DNA from: Candidatus Latescibacterota bacterium | GTDB taxonomy: Bacteria; Latescibacterota; UBA2968; UBA8231 | DNA length: 64,000 bases | NCBI GenBank assembly: GCA_022827835.1 | Contig: JAJEIO010000026.1 | Span: forward strand, 1-64,000 | Direction of reading: 5' to 3' | In this document: positions 36,097-43,852 of the stretch, one piece after another | How the letters are laid out: each line of letters opens with the position of its first letter | Position numbering within the stretch: the stretch's first letter is position 1 | Notes under the pieces: model-generated | The model's input: only the letters and a program-made list of their open reading frames with translations | The model's database searches: none | What the model was told of the DNA's origin: nothing | Program-made: the position numbers and the translations under genes

Positions 36097-36130
36097 TAAA
36101 TCGTCGCTGTGGTAATACCTAAGAGGAGCA

Positions 36131-36370
36131 ATGAATACTATTTCGCTAAAGATGCCCGATCCGCTCGCGGCCGAACTCGCTGAGATGGCGCAGCGGAGGG
36201 GCGTGAGCAAGTCTGCGCTGATTCGCGAGGCGCTGGAGGCGTACCTGCAAACGGACGGAGCCGAACCATCCGGCTCTGCCCTCTCGCAGGTGGGCGATCT
36301 CAGGGGCATACTTTCCGGGCCTGAAGACCTGTCCGCGAACAAGGACTACCTGCGGAAATTCGGGCGTTGA
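36131..36370 (+). CDS. CopG/RHH antitoxin
   Basis: 79 residues. The N-terminus MNTISLKMPDPLAAELAEMA then RRGVSKSALIREALEAYL is a classic ribbon-helix-helix domain: a short beta strand that enters the major groove, helix, turn, helix. The C-terminal tail (LRGILSGPEDLSANKDYL) would bind and neutralise the toxin. TAAGAGGAGC gives a good ribosome site. It probably represses its own promoter at the palindrome around 36072-36084. Overlaps the PIN gene by 4 bases. Confidence 0.88.
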   Translation: MNTISLKMPDPLAAELAEMAQRRGVSKSALIREALEAYLQTDGAEPSGSALSQVGDLRGILSGPEDLSANKDYLRKFGR

Positions 36371-36786
36371 TCAAGGATGTCATTCTCGACACGGGTCCGC
36401 TGGTCGCGCTGTTGAATCGCCGCGATCAGCATCATCGCTGGACGAAGGACCAGTGGGCGCGTATAGTTCCGCCTCTGTTCACCTGCGAAGCGGTCATCGC
36501 GGAAGCTTGCTTTCTCGTCCAACCATTCGCTGGGGGGCAGGCGGCCGTGCTCGAGTTGGTCCGGCGTGGCGTTTTGGACTTATCGTTTTCTCTGGCCGAA
36601 GAAACAGCGGCTATCTCGCGGTTGCTGAAGAAATACCGGGACGTTCCCATGTCTCTTGCGGATGGCTGTATCGTTCGGATGTCCGAACGCCATGCGAAAG
36701 GGGTCGTCTTCACTTTGGATCGCGATTTTGCGATTTACCGCAAGAACGAGCGTCAACTCATTCCAACGTTGACACCGGCCTTATGA
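36367..36786 (+). CDS. PIN-domain toxin (VapC-like ribonuclease)
   Basis: 139 residues, TTG start at 36367 overlapping the antitoxin stop. The four acidic PIN residues are visible: Asp in ILDTGPLVALL, Glu in CEAVIAEACFL, Asp in MSLADGCIVRM and Asp in TLDRDFAIY. They bind Mg/Mn for RNA cleavage; VapC-type enzymes cut initiator tRNA or rRNA. Intact length for the family (about 130-140). Paired with the CopG antitoxin, so a complete type II module. Confidence 0.9.
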   Translation: MIKDVILDTGPLVALLNRRDQHHRWTKDQWARIVPPLFTCEAVIAEACFLVQPFAGGQAAVLELVRRGVLDLSFSLAEETAAISRLLKKYRDVPMSLADGCIVRMSERHAKGVVFTLDRDFAIYRKNERQLIPTLTPAL

Positions 36787-36874
36787 GCGCCTTCTGCCAA
36801 GACGCGCCCATGGAATGGTCGGCGTAGCGAATTCAAATCGACGTTCAAACACGCTTCTAAGAGGAGGAAACCGT

Positions 36875-38179
36875 ATGCGAATGTGGACATTCGGGCTGGC
36901 GGCGGTCCTGCTGCTAGCGGTGCAAACGGGCCACGCCGAAGAGAAAAAGATTACCATTTGGTGGGCACAATGGGATCCGGCCGCGGCGCTACAAGAGCTG
37001 GGCCACGAGTTCGCCGAAGAGACCGGGATTGCCGTCGAGGTGTACCAGATTCCCTGGCCTGCTTATCAGGACCAAGTCTTTCTCAACTTCGGCAACAAGC
37101 AGACCGACTTCGACATCGTCGTCGGCGACAGCCAGTGGATTGGTCGCGGCGCGACCAAAGGGCTGTATCTGGAGCTGACCGATTGGCTGCCCGAGGCCGT
37201 TGATGTGGGCGCGATCCATCCGCGGGCCGCGCGCTATTTGTGCGAATACCCGCCGGGCAGCAGCCGGTTTTTCGCCGCGCCCTGCCAGACAGATGCCATT
37301 GGCTTTGTCTATCGCCGCGACTGGTTTACAGACCCGGCCGAGCAGGAGGCGTTTGCCGACCGCTACGGCCGTCCACTCGCCGCACCCGATACCTGGGAGG
37401 AATTCCGCGACGTGGCCGAGTTTTTCCACCGCCCGGAGCAAAAGCGCTATGGCTGCTCGCTGTTGACGGGCCGGGGCTACGACTCCATCGTCATGGGCTT
37501 TCAGCCCTTTTTGTGGGCTTGGGGCGGTGCTTGGGGCGACCCGCAGAGCTACAAGGTGCAGGGCCACCTCAACACCGAGGGGGCCGTGGCGGGGCTGGAG
37601 TTTTTCAAGTCTCTGCTGCAATTCACGCCCGAAGGCGGCACCAACGCCGATTACTTCTTCAACTTAGAGGCTTTCTCCAACGGCTCTACGGCCATGGTCT
37701 TGGACTACTTTCCGTTCTATCCGGGAATCGTCGCCAGCATGGGTGATCAAGTCGGCTTCTTCATGGTGCCGGGCCACGGCGATAAGCGCGTTATCTCGCT
37801 GGGGGGGCAGGGCTTTAGCATTTCGACCAAGACCACGCCGCAAAAGCAGGAATGGGCCAAGCAGTTTATCGCTTGGTTTTCCCAGACCGCCGTCCAGGAG
37901 AAGTGGATATCGTATCCTGGATCGTTTACGGCCAATACCGAGCTGTTGGCGAGTGAGGAGTTTGCCGCGGCTGCGCCGTACAACGCGGTGTTCGCCGCGT
38001 CGCTGGATCACTTGCAGGACTTTTGGAACGTGCCGGTGTACAACGAACTGTTAGCCGCGGCTGTGCGCCATTTGGGTGCGGCCCTCGACGGGACGAGCGC
38101 GAGTGCCGATGCGCTCGATGCGCTGGCCGCTGAGCACGAGATGATTCTGATGGAAGCAGGCTTGCTAGAGATGGAATAG
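36875..38179 (+). CDS. ABC transporter sugar-binding protein
   Basis: 434 residues from MRMWTFGLAAVLLLAV, after GAGGAGG. Signal peptide to about HAEE; no lipobox Cys, so it is a soluble periplasmic protein. KKITIWWAQWDPAAALQEL opens lobe 1 in the manner of the MalE/UgpB family (SBP_bac_1). Aromatic-rich segments (GFQPFLWAWGGAWGD) would line the sugar site. First gene of the importer operon; the first permease starts 8 bases downstream. No cytoplasmic regulator is next to it. Confidence 0.92.
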   Translation: MRMWTFGLAAVLLLAVQTGHAEEKKITIWWAQWDPAAALQELGHEFAEETGIAVEVYQIPWPAYQDQVFLNFGNKQTDFDIVVGDSQWIGRGATKGLYLELTDWLPEAVDVGAIHPRAARYLCEYPPGSSRFFAAPCQTDAIGFVYRRDWFTDPAEQEAFADRYGRPLAAPDTWEEFRDVAEFFHRPEQKRYGCSLLTGRGYDSIVMGFQPFLWAWGGAWGDPQSYKVQGHLNTEGAVAGLEFFKSLLQFTPEGGTNADYFFNLEAFSNGSTAMVLDYFPFYPGIVASMGDQVGFFMVPGHGDKRVISLGGQGFSISTKTTPQKQEWAKQFIAWFSQTAVQEKWISYPGSFTANTELLASEEFAAAAPYNAVFAASLDHLQDFWNVPVYNELLAAAVRHLGAALDGTSASADALDALAAEHEMILMEAGLLEME

Positions 38180-38187
38180 GAGGCGGC

Positions 38188-39084
38188 GTGAAGGGTAGTA
38201 CGGGCCGGTGCCGCGATTGGACGCAGTACGCGTTCGTGGGGCCGGCCCTCATTTTGCTCATTGGCATAAACGTCTTCCCACTGCTATACAGCATCGCGCT
38301 CAGCTTCACCAATGTCGATTTGGTCGGCGGGGCGTGGAAATTCGTGGGGGGATTCAACTACGCCGTGGCGTTCAAGTTTGCCAAGTACGGGGCCGCGCTG
38401 CGGACCACCGCGCTCTTTGTCTGCGTGGCCGTGGCCGTGGAACTGGTCTTGGGCTTTGCCTTGGCGCTGGCGCTCAAAGATCGCTTCGGAGGCCGGGCGT
38501 TTGCGCTAACTGCGCTTTTGGTGCCGATGATGTTGCCGCCGGCCGTGATCGCGCTCTTTTGGAAGTTGGTGCTCAACGGGCACTACGGCATCCTCAACCA
38601 ATGCCTCGGCGCGCTGGGGCTGGGCCAACCCCAGTGGATTACAGATCCCAACCTCAAGCTGCTGTCGATTTTGCTGGTTGACGTGTGGATGTGGACGCCG
38701 TTTATGATGCTGATCGCACTGGCGGCGCTCAACGCCATCCCCGGCTATCTGTACGAGGCTGCGGCCATTGACCGGGCCTCGCGGTGGAAGGTCTTCCGCC
38801 GGATTACCCTGCCTTTGTGTGCGCCACTTTTGGGGTTGGCCGTGCTGCTGCGGGCTACGGACGCGATCAAGCAGTTCGATTTGGTCATGGCCATCACTGG
38901 CCCTAACGATCCGGCGACGCAAACGGTGAGCGCGCTGCTCTATCAGGTGGTGTTTCGCGATGGCAAGGTGGGGTTGGGCGCGGCGTATTCGTACGTGGTG
39001 CTGGTGCTGGTACTCGCGCTGGCCAGTGTGTTTGTGCGCTACATGAGTTCAGTGCAGCGGCGCGAGGAGGCCGGGGCACAGTGA
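38188..39084 (+). CDS. ABC sugar transporter permease (MalF/UgpA type)
   Basis: 298 residues, GTG start 6 bases after AGGAGG. Six predicted membrane helices beginning FVGPALILLIGINVFPLLYS. The EAA loop that docks with the ATPase is YLYEAAAIDRASRWKVFRRITLPLC, near 190 (seen in part as EAAAIDRAS and ITLPLC). Stop overlaps the next start (GTGA). Confidence 0.93.
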   Translation: MKGSTGRCRDWTQYAFVGPALILLIGINVFPLLYSIALSFTNVDLVGGAWKFVGGFNYAVAFKFAKYGAALRTTALFVCVAVAVELVLGFALALALKDRFGGRAFALTALLVPMMLPPAVIALFWKLVLNGHYGILNQCLGALGLGQPQWITDPNLKLLSILLVDVWMWTPFMMLIALAALNAIPGYLYEAAAIDRASRWKVFRRITLPLCAPLLGLAVLLRATDAIKQFDLVMAITGPNDPATQTVSALLYQVVFRDGKVGLGAAYSYVVLVLVLALASVFVRYMSSVQRREEAGAQ

Positions 39085-39944
39085 AGGCGCTGCGCATCGC
39101 CTTTGTCGGGGGCTACTTTTGCGCAGCGATGCTGCCGCTGATATGGCTCTTGCTGACCTCGTTTAAGACGCGGGACGACAGCATTGCGGTACATCCGAAG
39201 TTCGCACCTACTTGGGCCGAGGAGGTCGCGGCTGACGGGATTTACTTCCGCGCCAATCTCGACGGCTATCGCCAACTGGCCGCGGTGTACGCCGGCGGGG
39301 ATCACGCCTTCTTTCATTACTTGGGCAACAGCTTGGTCATTGGCTTGCTCAGCACCTTGTGCTCGGTGCTGATCGGCACCTGCGCGGCCTATGGCTTCAG
39401 CCGCTTTGCCATCCCCGGGGGGAGAGACTGGCTGTTCTTCATCCTCTCGACGCGCTTTTTGCCGCCGCTCGCCGTGGTGGTGCCGGTGTTGATGATGTAT
39501 CGCGAGTTCGATCTCCAGAACAGTCACATGGGATTGGTACTGCTGTACACGGCGTTCAACATGTCGCTGGCCGTGTGGCTGATGAAGGGATTTATCGACG
39601 AGATACCTACGGCGTACGAAGAGGCCGCGCTAGTGGCTGGCTATACTCGCTTCCAAGCCTTCCGCTTGGTAGTTCTGCCGCGGGCCGTGCCCGGGATGGC
39701 AGTAACTGCGGTGTTCTGCCTGATCTCCGCGTGGAACGAGTACGGGTTTGCCATGACGCTCAACAATCAAAAGGCCGTTACAGTGCCGGTTTACTTCGCT
39801 GGTTTGCAGGGCAATGTGTCGGGTTTGCCGTGGGCGCAGATCAGCGCGGGGATGCTGATTTTTGTCGCGCCGATCATCGTCTTCACGGTGTTGGTGCGCA
39901 AGCATCTGCTGCGCGGCGTCACCTTTGGGACGATCAAGCGATGA
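39081..39944 (+). CDS. ABC sugar transporter permease (MalG/UgpE type)
   Basis: 287 residues, GTG start overlapping the previous stop by 4 bases. Six helices; first is FCAAMLPLIWLLLTSFKT. The EAA loop reads EEAALVAGYTRFQAF followed by VLPRAVPG. The last helix is MLIFVAPIIVFTVLV. Its stop overlaps the ATG of a 54-residue membrane protein (ATGA). Confidence 0.93.
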   Translation: MKALRIAFVGGYFCAAMLPLIWLLLTSFKTRDDSIAVHPKFAPTWAEEVAADGIYFRANLDGYRQLAAVYAGGDHAFFHYLGNSLVIGLLSTLCSVLIGTCAAYGFSRFAIPGGRDWLFFILSTRFLPPLAVVVPVLMMYREFDLQNSHMGLVLLYTAFNMSLAVWLMKGFIDEIPTAYEEAALVAGYTRFQAFRLVVLPRAVPGMAVTAVFCLISAWNEYGFAMTLNNQKAVTVPVYFAGLQGNVSGLPWAQISAGMLIFVAPIIVFTVLVRKHLLRGVTFGTIKR

Positions 39945-40105
39945 GCCGCTGGTTGGATCGCTGCGCGCGCGTGGGTATGGTCGCCGGAGTGGGGTTGATG
40001 CTGCAACCGTTCTGGGGGACGGGGCTGAGGTATGGGTTTTTTGTCGCGATCGTCGGCACGCTGTTGCACGTTGTGACGTCGCGGCGGCAGATGGAAGAGC
40101 CATGA
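39941..40105 (+). CDS. Small 54-residue membrane protein inside the ABC operon
   Basis: Starts MSRWLDRCARVGMVAGVGL and ends SRRQMEEP. Two hydrophobic stretches (VGMVAGVGLMLQPF; YGFFVAIVGTLLHVV) predict two short membrane helices with basic flanks. ATGA overlaps on both sides tie it to the second permease and the ATPase, so it is translated as part of the importer. The position resembles the small DUF2160-type membrane protein of glycerol-3-phosphate ABC operons. Role unknown; a structural or regulatory subunit is plausible. Confidence 0.75.
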   Translation: MSRWLDRCARVGMVAGVGLMLQPFWGTGLRYGFFVAIVGTLLHVVTSRRQMEEP

Positions 40106-41142
40106 GCTTTCTCGAGTGCCGGGATTTGGTCAAGACCTTTGCCGACGGCACGGAAGCGGTACGCGGTATCGACTTACGCTGCGGCGAGGGCGAGTTCGCC
40201 GTGCTGTTGGGGCCTTCTGGATGCGGCAAGACTACGACGCTGCGGATGGTGGCGGGCCTCGAAAAGCCCACGGCTGGGCAGATCGTGCTGGCCGGCGCGG
40301 ACATCACATCCCGCTCGCCCGCCGAGCGGGATGTGGGATTTGCGTTTCAGTTTTACGCGCTCTATCCACACCTGAAGGTCGAGGACAACATCGGCTTTCC
40401 GCTGGAGAGCATGGGGTTGAATCGTCAGGAGCGACGACAGCGGGTGGCCGACATTGTCGAGCGGTTGGGGCTGGGCGCGTTGGTTGGGCGCTATCCCCGG
40501 CAGTTATCGGGCGGCGATCAGCAGCGGGTGGCCTTGGCGCGGGCCATGGTGCGGCGGCCGCAGATCTACCTGATGGACGAGCCATTGGGCACGCTCGATG
40601 CGGGTTTGCGGCTGGAGATGCGGGAGATGATTCGCGCCCAACAGCTCGACGCGGGGATCGCCACCTTGTATGTCACCCACGACCAAGAGGAGGCCATGAG
40701 CTTGGCCGATCAAGTGGTGGTCATGGACGAGGGGCGGATTCGCCAGAGCGGGGCCGCGGCCTTGGTGTACGACCAGCCAGCCGACCTGTTTGTGGCGCAT
40801 TTTATCGGCAGCCCTAGCATGAATTTTATCACTGGGGAAATCCGCGAGGATAGTTTTGTTGCGCCTGGATTGGCCTGGCCGCTATCGGAGCAATTGCGAC
40901 CGGGGCCGGCGACGCTGGGGGTGCGCCCGGAGTTCGTGCGCCCGGCTGCCAAAGGTCGGCTGCGGGCTGAGGTGGTTCGCGACGAATACCAAGGTGCGTG
41001 CCGATACATCCACTTGCAGGCCGAGTGCGGTCGGCTGGTCATGCGGGTGGCGGATCGAGGGCGAGAAGCTGTGGGTGCGTCTTTGGGCTTGGACTTTGCT
41101 CGGGTGCTGTTGTTTGATCCGGCGAGCGGCAAGAGGCTTTAA
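40102..41142 (+). CDS. ABC transporter ATPase (MalK/UgpC type)
   Basis: 346 residues. Walker A GPSGCGKTT, Q-loop AFQFYALYPHL, signature LSGGDQQRVALARA (Asp where Gln is usual), Walker B IYLMDEPLGTLD and H-loop VTHDQEEA. C-terminal TOBE/OB domain (TLGVRPEFV) typical of MalK. ATGA overlap with the small membrane protein. A second ATPase of the same type lies at 46723, so the importer may carry an ATPase heterodimer, with two protease genes in between. Confidence 0.93.
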   Translation: MSFLECRDLVKTFADGTEAVRGIDLRCGEGEFAVLLGPSGCGKTTTLRMVAGLEKPTAGQIVLAGADITSRSPAERDVGFAFQFYALYPHLKVEDNIGFPLESMGLNRQERRQRVADIVERLGLGALVGRYPRQLSGGDQQRVALARAMVRRPQIYLMDEPLGTLDAGLRLEMREMIRAQQLDAGIATLYVTHDQEEAMSLADQVVVMDEGRIRQSGAAALVYDQPADLFVAHFIGSPSMNFITGEIREDSFVAPGLAWPLSEQLRPGPATLGVRPEFVRPAAKGRLRAEVVRDEYQGACRYIHLQAECGRLVMRVADRGREAVGASLGLDFARVLLFDPASGKRL

Positions 41143-41173
41143 GAAGCGGTCTGAAAATCTCCGGCGAGCCACG

Positions 41174-41314
41174 TTGAGTAGCGGTCTCTAGGGTGGAGCG
41201 TTTTCCGAAGCGTCAGCGATTAAGGTCGAGTCGCCGTAAGGGGAAGAACCTCTGAGCACAGATGGACTCGGAAACGGCGACCCGTCCTTCATAGAAGCAC
41301 CCAACTCTACTTGA
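41174..41314. ncRNA. Possible structured RNA or leader region
   Basis: In the 315-base gap after the ATPase, long-range complementary segments are nested: TTGAGTAG (41174-41181) with CTACTTGA (41307-41314), GGGTG (41191-41195) with CACCC (41298-41302), and GTCGCCGT (41230-41237) with ACGGCGAC (41274-41281). CGAGTC (41227-41232) can instead pair with GACTCG (41265-41270), which excludes the last helix. AGGGG/CCTCT forms an inner hairpin. No known riboswitch, 6S, SRP or RNase P signature was recognised. Confidence 0.4.
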
Positions 41315-41354
41315 AAATCGGGGCGCTTTTGCATAAATGACAAATTCAAGGTAT

Positions 41355-41433
41355 TTTATGTAAATGTTTACTGTAAATATTTTCAATAACATCTATTTTG
41401 CTAAATTGTAGATGCGTATTTTGAAAAATACGC
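41355..41433. promoter_or_regulatory. AT-rich leader with overlapping palindromes before the first LRR-protease gene
   Basis: An island of low GC. TTTATGTAAA (41355-41364) and TTTACTGTAAA (41367-41377) overlap as alternating inverted repeats. GCGTATTTT-GA-AAAATACGC (41414-41433) is a perfect 9-base inverted repeat ending 24 bases before the ATG. These suit operator sites or a leader hairpin. Confidence 0.5.
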
Positions 41434-41457
41434 CCACTACTAGGGCGGAGGTGCTCT

Positions 41458-43749
41458 ATGCTACGCTTGCTTTTCATCTTGATCCCCTCTCTTCTAGTTG
41501 CCTGCTCCGGCGATAAGCCTGCGCCGATTGCGTCGGCGGGCAAGGCCATCTCGGCCGCCCAAAAGCCGGAGCCGCCTACCAACCTGCGCTTTGACGATCC
41601 TACTAGTACCTCCTGTCGCGTGCGATGGGATGCTTCTGAAGGAGCAACCGACTACGATGTCGCCTACAAAGACTCTTCTGCAACCGGCCATTGGCAATCA
41701 GAGCGGCACGTAGGAACTAGACTGAACAATCTTATTCAGGAGCTTAATCCCAAGACGACGTATCGCTGGATGGTCCGGGCTGCCAATAGGTCTGGCAGAT
41801 CATTATGGCAAGAAGGGCCTACCTTTACCACGCTGCCGGACAGCACGGTTTTTATCCCGGACACTGCTTTGAGGACATCCATAGAGCAAGCGTTAGGGAA
41901 GAGTCCCGGTGATATGATCATTCAAGATGAGATGAAGACTTTAAGTGTGCTGTCTATAAAAAATCTAGGGATTAAGGACCTTAAAGGCTTAGAAACAGCG
42001 AGGAACCTGACATGGGTAAACATTGATAGCAATCGGGTTTCCGATCTTACCCCGTTGTCCGATTTAACCAATTTGGAATTCTTAGCTTTTGGCGATAATC
42101 GGGTTTCAGATATTACTCCGCTGTCCAATCTGACCAATTTGGAGTCCTTATATCTTTTTAGCAATCAGGTTTCCGATATTAGCCTATTGTCCGCCTTAAC
42201 CAACCTGGGAGTCTTGAATTTTTCTGACAATGAGGTTTCGGATATTGGCTCATTGTCGAACTTAACCAACCTAGTGAGCTTATCTTTTAGTATCAATGAG
42301 GTTTCGGATATTAGCTCATTGTCGAACTTAACCAACCTGCAGTCCTTATCTTTTAGTGACAATGAGGTTTCGGATATTAGCTCATTGTCGAACTTAACCA
42401 ATCTAGTGAGCTTAGGCTTTAGTATCAATGAGGTTTCGGATATTAGCTCATTGTCCTCCTTAACCAACCTGCAGTCCTTATCTTTTAATATCAATGAGGT
42501 TTCGGATATTAGCTCATTGTCCTCCTTAACCAACCTGCAGTTATTATCTTTTGAATATAACCGGGTTTCCGATCTTACCCCGCTGTCCAACTTAACCAAT
42601 CTGATATTGTTATATTTTTTTATCAATCAAGTTTCCGATCTTACCCCGTTGTCCGACTTAACTAATCTGCAGCACTTAGATTTTGGTGACAATGAGGTTT
42701 CGGATATTAGCTCATTGTCGAACTTAACCAACCTGCAGTACTTAGGCTTTAGTATTAATCAGGTTGCTGATCTCACTCCATTGACAAATATGTCCAATCT
42801 ACAAGAAATATCTTTTTCACAGAATAGTGTTTCAGACTTATCGCCATTGGCAGCGTTGCTTTCCTTGGAAAAACTAGATGCTCTGAATAACCCTTTAAGT
42901 AAAGTCTCTATCGATGTCCATATTCCAGCGTTTCAACGCCGTGGTGTCGATGTATATTTTTCGCCTTCTCTTCCATTCACAGAGACAGAAAGCCCCTTCA
43001 ATATTGATTTAGTCTTTCTTGGTGATTTCACAGAAGAGGAGCGAGAGATATGGCACCATGCTGCGAAGCGTTGGGAAGCAGCTATACAGACTGAACTTCC
43101 AGATTACACGTTTCCTGATACATGGTCATGGTCTGTAACATGTGGCGGTCAACCGATTAATATACTTGGCGGCGAACAAATAGATGACCTGCGAATTTAT
43201 GTGACTAAGGCTAACGAAGGCTATCGAAACTATGGAACCCCCCTTGCGTTGCACTCAAACTCCTTGCCGCTTATTGGTTGTATCCAAGTTTCGCCACTGA
43301 TTTCTTATAGCTTCCAGCGGATAGAGGAAGTAGGCCTTCATGAAATAGGACACGTCTTGGGTATTGGTACCATCTGGCACGATAGCGAAATACTTCGCGA
43401 TCTAGATGGTGATACTCATTTTGCTGGACCTCAAGCTATTGCGGCTTTTGATCAGGCCGGTGGCACAGATTACCAAGGCGCGAAAGTGCCAATTGAACGA
43501 GATGGGCTCCATTGGCGCTCTAGCGTCCTGTCCGGAGAGCTTATGACACTAATTCGTAGGGCTGGGGATGATGCACTTTCAGCCATAACGCTGCAAGCGC
43601 TGAGCGATTTGGGCTACTCGGTTGATCTTTCCGCGGCCGATCCCTACGTGCTGCCCTCGCCAACGGCCGCAAAACCCGTCGCCGACGCGGAGTTGGAGTT
43701 CTTCTGCTCACTTGAGGGGCTACCCGCGCCGGTCTATGTGGACGATTGA
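41458..43749 (+). CDS. Surface lipoprotein: Fn3, 13 leucine-rich repeats, leishmanolysin-like metalloprotease
   Basis: 763 residues after a GGAGG site. Lipoprotein signal with lipobox LLVAC (Cys near 17). Fibronectin III domain about 40-125 (PPTNLRFDDP, CRVRWDASEGATDYDV). Thirteen 22-residue leucine-rich repeats of internalin type follow at about 192-477 (NxVSDLTPLSNLTNLxxLxF). The C-terminal protease has the zinc motif HEIGHVLGIGTIW (His628) and downstream GLHWRSSVLSGELM, where the third His ligand and the E-L-M match leishmanolysin-like (M8-type) enzymes. All catalytic residues are present. Inferred: a cell-anchored protease whose LRR arc selects a protein partner, perhaps of a host or prey. 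Tandem paralogue downstream. Confidence 0.88.
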   Translation: MLRLLFILIPSLLVACSGDKPAPIASAGKAISAAQKPEPPTNLRFDDPTSTSCRVRWDASEGATDYDVAYKDSSATGHWQSERHVGTRLNNLIQELNPKTTYRWMVRAANRSGRSLWQEGPTFTTLPDSTVFIPDTALRTSIEQALGKSPGDMIIQDEMKTLSVLSIKNLGIKDLKGLETARNLTWVNIDSNRVSDLTPLSDLTNLEFLAFGDNRVSDITPLSNLTNLESLYLFSNQVSDISLLSALTNLGVLNFSDNEVSDIGSLSNLTNLVSLSFSINEVSDISSLSNLTNLQSLSFSDNEVSDISSLSNLTNLVSLGFSINEVSDISSLSSLTNLQSLSFNINEVSDISSLSSLTNLQLLSFEYNRVSDLTPLSNLTNLILLYFFINQVSDLTPLSDLTNLQHLDFGDNEVSDISSLSNLTNLQYLGFSINQVADLTPLTNMSNLQEISFSQNSVSDLSPLAALLSLEKLDALNNPLSKVSIDVHIPAFQRRGVDVYFSPSLPFTETESPFNIDLVFLGDFTEEEREIWHHAAKRWEAAIQTELPDYTFPDTWSWSVTCGGQPINILGGEQIDDLRIYVTKANEGYRNYGTPLALHSNSLPLIGCIQVSPLISYSFQRIEEVGLHEIGHVLGIGTIWHDSEILRDLDGDTHFAGPQAIAAFDQAGGTDYQGAKVPIERDGLHWRSSVLSGELMTLIRRAGDDALSAITLQALSDLGYSVDLSAADPYVLPSPTAAKPVADAELEFFCSLEGLPAPVYVDD
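42031..42888 (+). repeat. 13 tandem 66-base units encoding LRRs
   Basis: Exactly 13 units of 66 bases (22 codons). Units 4-8 and 11 are close to identical at the base level (GAGGTTTCGGATATTAGCTC recurs), whereas the outer units differ. The paralogue has only 7 units, so the array has expanded or contracted recently. Confidence 0.92.
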
Positions 43750-43762
43750 TCTAACCTGAGTG

Positions 43763-43791
43763 GGCGCGGAGGATGTGCCGACCTCCGAGCC
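43763..43791 (+). terminator. Hairpin after the first LRR-protease gene
   Basis: GGCGCGGAGG (43763-43772) pairs with CCTCCGAGCC (43782-43791) with one mismatch and a 9-base loop. No T-run follows. The related hairpin after the second gene has one, so this may be its weakened copy. Confidence 0.45.
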
Positions 43792-43852
43792 TAACACGCT
43801 GGCTGCCAGCCGACCATTGGGCAGGCGATGGTGCGGTGGTCGTAGCTCTGTT

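Noticed and set aside
41174..41314. 6S, SRP, RNase P or known riboswitch
   Set aside because: Searched by eye for the SRP GGAAGCAGCC loop, RNase P GAGGAAAGTCC and common riboswitch cores; none present, so left as an unnamed structured region.
42165..42626. Repetitive 153-codon reverse-strand frame
   Set aside because: Shadow of the LRR array, no start signal.
42031..42888. CRISPR-like array of evenly spaced repeats
   Set aside because: The 66-base period is an exact multiple of three, lies in frame and encodes leucine-rich repeats; there are no unique spacers or cas genes.
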